A stretch of DNA of 64,000 nt from assembly GCA_936440205.1 (NCBI GenBank), contig OW387146.1, positions 23,994,458 to 24,058,457 of the forward strand, read 5' to 3'. Positions 57,116 through 64,000 of the stretch are shown in pieces; the stretch's first letter is position 1; the number at the start of each line of letters is the position of its first letter. The stretch is from Lepidonotus clava (lineage: Eukaryota; Annelida; Polychaeta; Phyllodocida; Polynoidae). A program made the position numbers and the translations under genes. Under the pieces are notes generated by a model that saw only the letters and a program-made list of their open reading frames with translations, did not search any database and was not told the origin of the DNA.

Positions 57116-57780
57116 CCAGATCATAACCAGTCGAGGCCACTGCCGATTCATACTGGGGGATTGTCGGCATTGCCGATGATGAATATAAGGAGAGGCCGAT
57201 AGAGATTGCCATCGGCCGGCCAACCGACGACTAGGGGGCGGCTAAGTTGATTTGGGGGGAGGTCTCGGACACTTTATTGTGGCCCCTGTTATCTGAAGTC
57301 CCGCCCCCGACCCCAGACACATTAATACAGGGACGTGGGATTATGTATAATGTACATGGGTCTATTAGGAGCAGAGGAGGCTGGGGGAGCGGTTGTGGGG
57401 AGGGGCTGGGAGTGAAGAGTGGGTGGGGGAGGGGGTCAGGAATGTGAAGAAATACGCCTAGAAGGAATGAACCAAACTGCTTGTGGAGGGTTCTCAGGGA
57501 CCTTAAGAATTATTTAACCGCAATCATTAATGCAATGGTCTTGCTTGTAGGTCCTAAGTGTGTTGTAGATGAATATGATATTTTTAACAAACATATAGGG
57601 CCCTAGACGTTGTTTGCATCTTTGAATTTAAAAAGAAATTATTCTTGATAGACCAAAACATTGCCTTTTATTGACTAGGCCTATTGCAGGATAACTATAA
57701 CTAAATTTTCTTTTCTGAGCATTCCATTGCGAATAGACCGGAAAACGGCCATTAAATTAATATTCCCTAATCCAATTCTG
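57116..57780. other. GC-rich then AT-rich stretch, CTCF-like site
   Basis: CGACTAGGGGGCGG (57228-57241) fits the CTCF consensus with one mismatch. G-rich words (GGGGGAGCGG, GGGTGGGGGA) fill 57380-57440. No gene is seen. Confidence 0.4.
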
Positions 57781-57884
57781 TTTCATCGCTGTGTGTGCCT
57801 GGGACTTAAGAGTTAAGAAAAAGAGGGGGCGGGGAAGCCTAGGGGAAGCAGGGAAGCCAGCTGTACTACCAATACACCAGTGTC

Positions 57885-58040
57885 CAAATGGTCACGTGCT
57901 CCTAATTGACCAATGGACGGAGGGGAAGCCAAACCCGGATGGACCATCGAGGTCCCAACCCTATTCACTGCAAAGGTCAAGGTCGTGACTGAAGGTCAGT
58001 TGAAGGTCAAACGACCGTTATGACCTTTCCCTCCCTCAGC
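57885..58040. promoter_or_regulatory. Cluster of nuclear-receptor half sites
   Basis: AGGTCA-type half sites occur at about 57974, 57980 (AGGTCG, directly abutting), 57993 and 58004, with an inverted TGACCT at 58021. That is five in roughly 55 bases. A GGTCACGTGCTCC E-box and a GACCAATGG CCAAT box lie just upstream. This resembles an enhancer or promoter; no attached exon was found. Confidence 0.45.
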
Positions 58041-58394
58041 TGACTCTTGGCGGGTGGCTGGAAACCAGCGAAATGAGAATTGAGTATGTGTCAATCAGAC
58101 ACACCCTCTCCGGGGACCAGCGATGAGACAAGGCCTAAATTCACCTATTATCGCCACAGTTCACCCATTATCGCCTGGCCTCATCTATCATCACCCACAG
58201 GGGTTGTTCTGCCCTGTGTTACTGTCCTTATATAGCCTCTGCCTCTCTGCTGTGCCTGAAGCTTTTTAGTGTGAGATCCTTTGGAACTTGACTGAAAGTG
58301 TACTGAGGCAAATACTGGATAGGCCTATTAGAGGCTAAGGACTAAAACATTTTTTTCTCTTTGTCAATTTTCAGGCTCCACTAACCTTTTCAGT

Positions 58395-58525
58395 GGCGGA
58401 TCAAAAGTGGGGGGGGGGGGGGCTATTACCCTCTTAGTATAAATCTGGTGTTTAAAATTGTTATCCTTATAGGGGGGTCAGGGTTTGCCCCCCCCCCCCC
58501 CCCAGAACATTGTCTCTTGCCCCGA
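58395..58525. mobile_element. CAGTGGCGGATC G-tract MITE, inverted copy
   Basis: It opens with CAGTGGCGGATCAAAAGTGG. The interior AAATCTGGTGTTTAAAATTG and CTTATAGGGGGGTCAGGGTT is the reverse complement of the interior of the two copies near 35 kb. It ends near CCCCGACCCTGC. Confidence 0.65.
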
Positions 58526-58779
58526 CCCTGCTTTTAAAGGTATTTTACAGTGTACCTTATCTCAATATAGTTGATAGCAACGATATGTCCAGTTTTTTTT
58601 CAGTAAAGACTAAATGCAACTTTAAAAACAAATTATACAATTTTAACCTTAATTCCTTTATCTAACGAAGAAAACTTAAATTATGAGTATATCTACATAC
58701 CTACCTTTTTAGCAGCTCTGGATTAGATGTGGCAGAAAGAAAAAAAGCATATAAAACCAAGATGGGTTAAAGTTTATAG

Positions 58780-58950
58780 CAGGGGCAAATACAGGATTTT
58801 GGAAAGTGGAGGGTCCACATATATGCTAAGTACTAAAACAGTGTGCATTCGCTTGCATGTGCGCGCTGTTTTTTCTCTTTGGCAAGTTTAATTCCCCACC
58901 AAAAGGGGGTCATGACCGCCTGCATGGACCCCTCCCCTACCAATCCACTG
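58780..58950. mobile_element. CAGGGGCAAATACAG hAT-like MITE, copy 3
   Basis: The left end is CAGGGGCAAATACAGGATTT then TGGAAAGTGGAGGGTCCACA. The right end is ACCCCTCCCCTACCAATCCA then CTG. The interior TATATGCTAAGTACTAAAAC and TTTTTTCTCTTTGGCAAG match the inverse of copy 1. Confidence 0.65.
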
Positions 58951-59533
58951 CAAGTATAGGCATACCTAGATGGGGTCTTAAACAGGGGCAGTAAATGAGG
59001 CCGATGATAGGGGATAATACAGGGGCTTAGAGGGAGAGACGGTTCACAGGGACAACTCACAGAGAAGTCTCCCCTTACAGACCTACCAAACACATTCCTC
59101 TTCCCAGCACCTACAAAAATAAAAACAGCACAAAAATAAAAACATTTTCCCACTTTAAATTTATGCCACTCTACCCATCGAACATCAGTAAGGATGCGAG
59201 ATTTCGTCCTTGTATGTTTTGATAATTCAGAGGTAAACTGGAGATTCGTTGGGTCATAATGTTTGATGGCGGAGTGGGTGGGATTAATAGAAATAACATT
59301 CTGCAAATTTAAGACTTTGTGGGTGAAAAAAGGTGGTATGAAGGAACAACTCGTCTGGCCTGGGAGAGGCTGGGCGGGGGGAATTGGAAGCCTAGTTGGT
59401 CGCTGGGCTAGACCGGGGTCTTCAATCGAACCTGCGCCCCCTGCATACCAATAGGCCCTAATTGACCCTCGAGGGAGTGGGAGGGTTGGAGGGGGGAGAG
59501 TGAGGAAAAGGTAGGGGTATTAGGGGAGTATAT
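58951..59533. other. Stretch without a recognisable gene
   Basis: The longest frame (58833-59306, - strand) runs across a MITE end and has no family features. A TTCGATTGAAGACCCCGG word near 59425 (- strand) looks slightly B-box-like but has no partner A box. Confidence 0.4.
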
Positions 59534-59711
59534 CAGTGGCGGATCCAGGGGGGGCATAAGGGGCAATTGCCCCCCCTCACCCCCCCCCCCCCGACCAAAA
59601 ATGAACTCTCATAGTTTTGACAAATTCGAGGAGAAATTTTGTGAGGTAAATCATGGGGGAGGGAAAAGATATCCCCCCCCCCTAGAAGACAAACCCTGGA
59701 TCTGCCCCTGT
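59534..59711. mobile_element. CAGTGGCGGATCCAGG G-tract MITE
   Basis: The left end is CAGTGGCGGATCCAGGGGGG then CATAAGGGGCAATTGCCCCC. The right end is CAAACCCTGGATCTGCCCCT then G. The ends form an inverted repeat of about 16 bp with one or two differences. Another element of the related CAGGGGC type begins 14 bases later. Confidence 0.65.
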
Positions 59712-59724
59712 ATGGGAAAGCTGG

Positions 59725-59909
59725 CAGGGGTAGATGCAGAGAGGGACCAGACCCCCCCCCCCCTTTTTTTTCCTTTTCTTCTTCTTCTTTCTTTTTGGTG
59801 GGGAGTTAATTCAAACTTGACAAAAAGAAAATGATGCACGTGCATGCAAGAATGCACACCGCTTTAGTACTTATGGAATTCCCTTTCTGAAATCCTGTGT
59901 CTGTCCCTT
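59725..59909. mobile_element. CAGGGGTAGATGCAG hAT-like MITE, copy 4
   Basis: The left end is CAGGGGTAGATGCAGAGAGG. The right end is GGAATTCCCTTTCTGAAATC then CTGTGTCTGTCCCTT. Inside are AACTTGACAAAAAGAAAATG and GTACTTATGGAAT, shared with the family. Confidence 0.65.
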
Positions 59910-60464
59910 AAAGGGTCAGGGTACGATAGGAATAGTTAGGTTTAGGCACATCGGGGATGTTAGGATAAGGGATAGATAAGTCTTGATAATTTTACCAAGA
60001 TGAAGGACATGGTTACAATTTAAAATAAAAGACACATCCAGCCATACTAGATAGGGCCTATGCCTAAGTATATCCATGGGGACTATAAGTGGGGCTTATA
60101 ACCAAGTTTCCAAAACATTGCAAGAGCAATAGGCACTTTGAGATTGATTGTTATCACTCTCTTCTATTACGAAAAAGTGCTCAGAGGCAAGTAGTTCGAA
60201 TTGGTTTGATTTCAAGTGGAAATAACAACTATTAAAACAATGGAACAATGGGCTTTGAATCCCATTCGATTGTGACACAATAGTCGATTCGTCTTTTCAC
60301 AGAGACCTCGTTTCATTTAGTAAAACAATGGGTTTGTCCGACAACCTTCGCTGGTTCCATTCCGTATCATTAGCCCCAGTGCCAATCAACTGTCGGCTGC
60401 TCTAACTACCAACGACAAGTACACACCGGTAACAAGCACTTCCCTCCAGTCATGTGATCCTGGT

Positions 60465-60665
60465 AACCTTGGAAACGCTCAGGATGCCACCTAACCTGAC
60501 CTCTAGCGGCAAAATGGCGCAAGTCTCATGAGACCTCGCGAGAATGCGCGAGAAGGGCGCTGCGCTCTGATTGGAGGAGGCAAGTTTGACGTCACTGGGG
60601 ACCAAGGTCATGTGATGCGGGCGAAATGAGGTCATGAGGACAGAGGGCCAAGGTCATTTTTATCT
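60465..60665. promoter_or_regulatory. Promoter-like CpG patch (CRE, CTCGCGAG, CCAAT, AAGGTCA)
   Basis: Within 200 bases there are AAAATGGCGC (YY1-like), CCTCGCGAGAATGCGCGAGA, an inverted CCAAT box (CTGATTGG), TTGACGTCAC (CRE-like), and several AAGGTCA words. CpG is locally frequent. No coding exon was recognised on either side, so the start site's gene is unknown. Confidence 0.45.
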
Positions 60666-62400
60666 CATTTGGCCACCTGAGCATGCGTAGAAAGCATTGT
60701 AACGACACTATATTGATCTAGGCTGTTGATATTGTTTGGCAAAGCACCCATTAAAACAGGCAGCTGGATCATGAGAGAGAGCTTCTTTTTTTTTTATATA
60801 TAAACTGCAATTTACCACTAACAAAATTGTTGAGATTTTCCGTAATAATAACGTCCGTGAATAGTGTACTACTATGATAAAACATTATGTGCACAATTGT
60901 GTTTCCTAGACTGTAATGTAATTACACTGGCCAATGACATAGGCCTACTTATTCGGACATGGGCCTACCTATATGAGGCCAGCCATAATTATTAGCATAA
61001 CGTTTTAGGAAAAAAAATATGACAATGCCATTCACACGTGCAGAAAGAATTGAGATAATTGACCAAAACTACCTGCGCCAAATTTGATGAAAACATACCA
61101 AAAAGACCTACATTGTATACTCTATTCAAAGCCCTTTTCATTTTACTGGCGGAATAATTTATGACACTACGAACCTCTGTAATTAATAATATTTAAATAG
61201 GCAAAGAAAATAAATCAATCCCAAAAGGCCCTAGCTAACAGGACTTTCCTTTATGAGACTTAGGTATGAGGCCACGTGCTGTGATTGATTTTGGGGGAGG
61301 TTGTCATGGCAACCAGAACCCCCATAACGGATGAGGATTCGATGAGCACTTCCGGTTCTGAGCAAAAAAACACCTGCTTACTACCGGGTCACGTGACCTC
61401 GTTCTTTATAGCCCCTAATATTATAGCTTAGGTCTTATGGTAGGACATACAACATTGATGTAAAAGTAAACTCCGATTTGTCATAGAGACAGAAATGTAA
61501 GTAATTCCATGAGAGTTTAAGTAAGATTAATGAGAGATTAGTTTGATTGTAGCATTAATCATTCTCAGGGGAAGCAGATCCTGAATTCATATATATAGAT
61601 TACAGGCTCAAGTGAACTTTGATATTCTTAGATATATTTCATCTAAGTTTAATAAAAGTCCATTTCCTTTGTTAGTTCAATTAGCGTAAATGTTCTTGCT
61701 GGATAGTGGTATCAGTTGTTTTGACATTTATTTAATGTACTTGACTTTGACCTATTTGAGCCTTTAGTAAGAGCCTGAATTTCAAGATAGTCCAAGCTGC
61801 TCCAGCCACACAAAGGTTTATATACAAGTGAAAGATATTAAGACAGAATCCAAGAAAATGTGACTAGCCCATACATATTATCAATGTCACTGAATTATTT
61901 CAAGGGGAGACTGAATTCGTCTAACTCAAAGTATTCCCATCTAGATCTTTGAGATATTCCTGTCCTTGCTTAGTTGAACCTTTAATAAGATAAATGATTC
62001 CTTTAGCAAGTCATATATCCACCCTATAACCATTTCTGTCCTTTACGGAAATGCTCTGCTAATTAGGGATATACGAATATTTTAGGGAGTTTTTGCAACC
62101 ACGACGTATCTAGATACGTTAACGTATCTCAAAACTCTCAAGCCGCATCACAGTGCCAGATATACGAAAGGCAATAATTTATTTATTGATAGCACAGGAA
62201 ATAAGTGTACCTCAAAAGGCATGATTTTGGTATCAATTGGTATCAATCATTTCAGAGATATGAGATATGTTGCGTTTGCATTACAGGATACGTTGGTGTT
62301 GCTAAAACTCCCTATTCTCTAATGGGACCACCCGGCTTGGAGTTTGCAATTTAAGGATAAAACCCTCAAAGACGAATCACTGCTTTCTTAGTTAACCGCC
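60666..62400. other. Mostly AT-rich stretch; small E-box/RFX patch at 61265-61400
   Basis: Positions 61265-61400 contain GCCACGTGCT, GTTGTCATGGCAAC (61300-61313), ACTTCCGGTTCTG and GGTCACGTGACC. The rest shows no gene or repeat I can support. Confidence 0.4.
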
Positions 62401-64000
62401 TCACTTTGTTTTCTCCCTAACTGTACCACGTGACAGACCAGTGACCTCGTTTAGGCAACCGGAAGTGAGCTCGTCCTGTCACCTAGCGGCTAATGAGGGC
62501 ATTTCTATGCGCGACAGGGCCGACTTCCGGTGGGCGGGGTATTACCCGCTCTCGGGGGGTCTAGACACTTTAATTTTACGAGACACAACCGTTTTTTTGT
62601 GTGTGTGTTTTTTTTTAATTCAACAGGCAACATATCTATGTTAAGGTATACAATGACAGTCGATATGGCCATTAGATACATTCTCCCAGACGTGATTCTC
62701 TGGTTATTGGTATTTTGGCCTACCCACAGGATAAATCAAGGTGCATTGTTGGTAATATGTCGACAATCCATTTCTTGTTCTAAGCCTTTAACATATCATA
62801 ATTATTCATCTATGACATTTCCCTTTGATTGAGATAATAAAAAGGGTAGAATTAGGTACTTTTGGTTTTTGTTACTGTATGTTCTTCAATTTCTGAAGTT
62901 ATTTTGAAAATATTTTCATTACATATTTTTATATTGCCATAAGATGCATTATTTCTATTGGTTTCCCCATGTTTTCCTCTACAAAATATGCCAAAATTAG
63001 CCTGCAGGTGCATGCAATACAGGAAAACTTGGAACTGCGGCTGCCTTTTAAAATTCAACAGGCAACTTAGCTGACATACTCATTAGATAGTGAAAAGCTG
63101 ACATAGCCATTCAATATACTTGACAGTGCAACAGGGACATTTCTTAAATCTAATAAGGGACATCATGCAGGATGTTTAGGGACAGCAACAGACGACAGGG
63201 CAAATTTATATTCCTAAATTCTATAAGAAAAATCAGAAACCCCCCATCCAGAGCCCCACCCTCTGCCTGGTGTCGTTTACCCTAGTGAGACCTGAATGGC
63301 CGATCACCCTATAGGTCACGTGGGCAGGCGACGAGATTTAGCGTGATTTGTCGGAGGGACGCGTTGGTGGCCTTAAAGAGCTGGAGGTGGGAAAGTAGGC
63401 TAGTGCTGTATAGGTAATGGCACCTAGGAGGTGCTTGGTGTTTTGTTTATCTCTCTTGTTTTTTTGGAAACGCGACTTTAAAGGACGTTGGTTTTAACTG
63501 TAGATTTTTATAGTGACTGTAGGTTTTGCTAGAAGGTGTATATATACGTAGAATGCGGAATATCTCGCAAAAAAATATCCCTTTCTAGTTGTAGCCAATA
63601 TGTTAAGCCTATTCTATAATCTTATAAGTCCAAGTCAAGAGGAAAGTTTTATGGAAATAATAGGCCCCTTATGACATGATCACATGGCTCTATACAAAAG
63701 CTGAATATTGAAACCTAAGCATTTTCGTGATATTACAAAGTCGTAAAAAAAAGACTCTATAAAGAATGACATATTTGTATGAGCAATTTCAAAATTATTT
63801 CAAACAAGGAAGGAATAATAGTGGACTGGCTTGTAAACTCCTTCCAGTCCCTCTGATTTGGCTGATTGAGACCATCTACTTCCGGTACAAAACTATCTAC
63901 TTCCGGTCCCTCTGATTGGTCTATTCAATACCCTCATATGCCTTATATATGCATAGACCTGTTGCAGTAGGCCCTACTCCCTTCGTTGAACTCTGTTTGT
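62401..64000. other. Right end: scattered promoter-like words, no gene
   Basis: CCACGTGACA, ACCGGAAGTGAGC and GACTTCCGGTGGG lie at 62425-62540. ACTTCCGGTACAAAAC and ACTTCCGGTCCCTCTGATTG, an imperfect direct repeat, lie at 63880-63920. GACAGGGCAAATT-type modules occur near 63115-63225. No coding exon was seen. Confidence 0.4.

Noticed and set aside
58833-59306. 157-codon - strand ORF
   Set aside because: It crosses the right end of a hAT-like MITE and ordinary intergenic DNA, with no recognised motif.
59400-59460. B-box-like GGTTCGATT on the - strand
   Set aside because: No matching A box or foldable cloverleaf; not a tRNA gene.
1-64000. CRISPR arrays, bacterial-type operons, LTR retroelements, viral or Polinton-type copies
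   Set aside because: I looked for repeat-spacer arrays, paired long terminal repeats and capsid, integrase or polymerase-like ORFs and found none in this window.

Overview
The window looks like animal nuclear DNA, most likely from a marine invertebrate. It is AT-leaning and gene-poor, and it contains splice signals, a LINE, tRNA-derived SINEs, many short inverted-repeat transposons and long microsatellites. There are no bacterial operons, ribosome-binding sites or CRISPR arrays. I cannot name the species. Several terminal repeats resemble those common in molluscs, lancelets and other marine invertebrates, but that is an impression, not a match.

Only one host coding region is convincing. It is a very large internal exon on the + strand (about 9175-14388, 1738 codons, phase 1 at both ends). 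It encodes a Ser/Thr-rich, mostly disordered protein segment whose family I do not recognise. The rest of that gene appears to lie outside the window or in exons too short to identify here. The only other long coding sequence is a 5'-truncated APE-type non-LTR retrotransposon on the - strand (about 20353-23340). Its 865-codon frame, carrying part of the endonuclease and all of the reverse transcriptase, is still open.

Layout: 1-9.1 kb is intron or intergenic DNA with one TTAA-flanked MITE, a GGAGG/CACC low-complexity zone with a CAG tract, a 36-bp minisatellite and two tetranucleotide arrays. 9.2-14.4 kb is the giant exon. 14.4-32 kb holds MITEs of at least six families, a SINE and the LINE. 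32.7-34.1 kb is a tandem array of roughly 300-bp units. 34.6-35.4 kb has a TATA-flanked MITE and a duplicated G-tract element. 36-41.5 kb has more hairpin MITEs. 42.4-45.5 kb has a CpG-bearing, promoter-like zone with a 165-bp tandem duplication. 46.3-47.7 kb is a CTGT-rich minisatellite abutting a GTTGTC-repeat transposon. 49.1-53.1 kb is a hairpin-MITE cluster. 55.4-63.9 kb has several promoter- or insulator-like patches (CTCF-like, CRE, E-box, RFX-like and nuclear-receptor half sites) with no recognisable gene attached.

The most unusual feature is a superfamily of about fifteen short palindromic elements. Their interiors differ, but the outer ends are similar (roughly AAAGSCYRTATTCCACTA) and several have TTAA at the boundary. 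Three of them are packed end to end at 50003-50690. They look like non-autonomous elements mobilised by one unseen transposase. Their strong hairpins could also act as small-RNA sources or folding signals.
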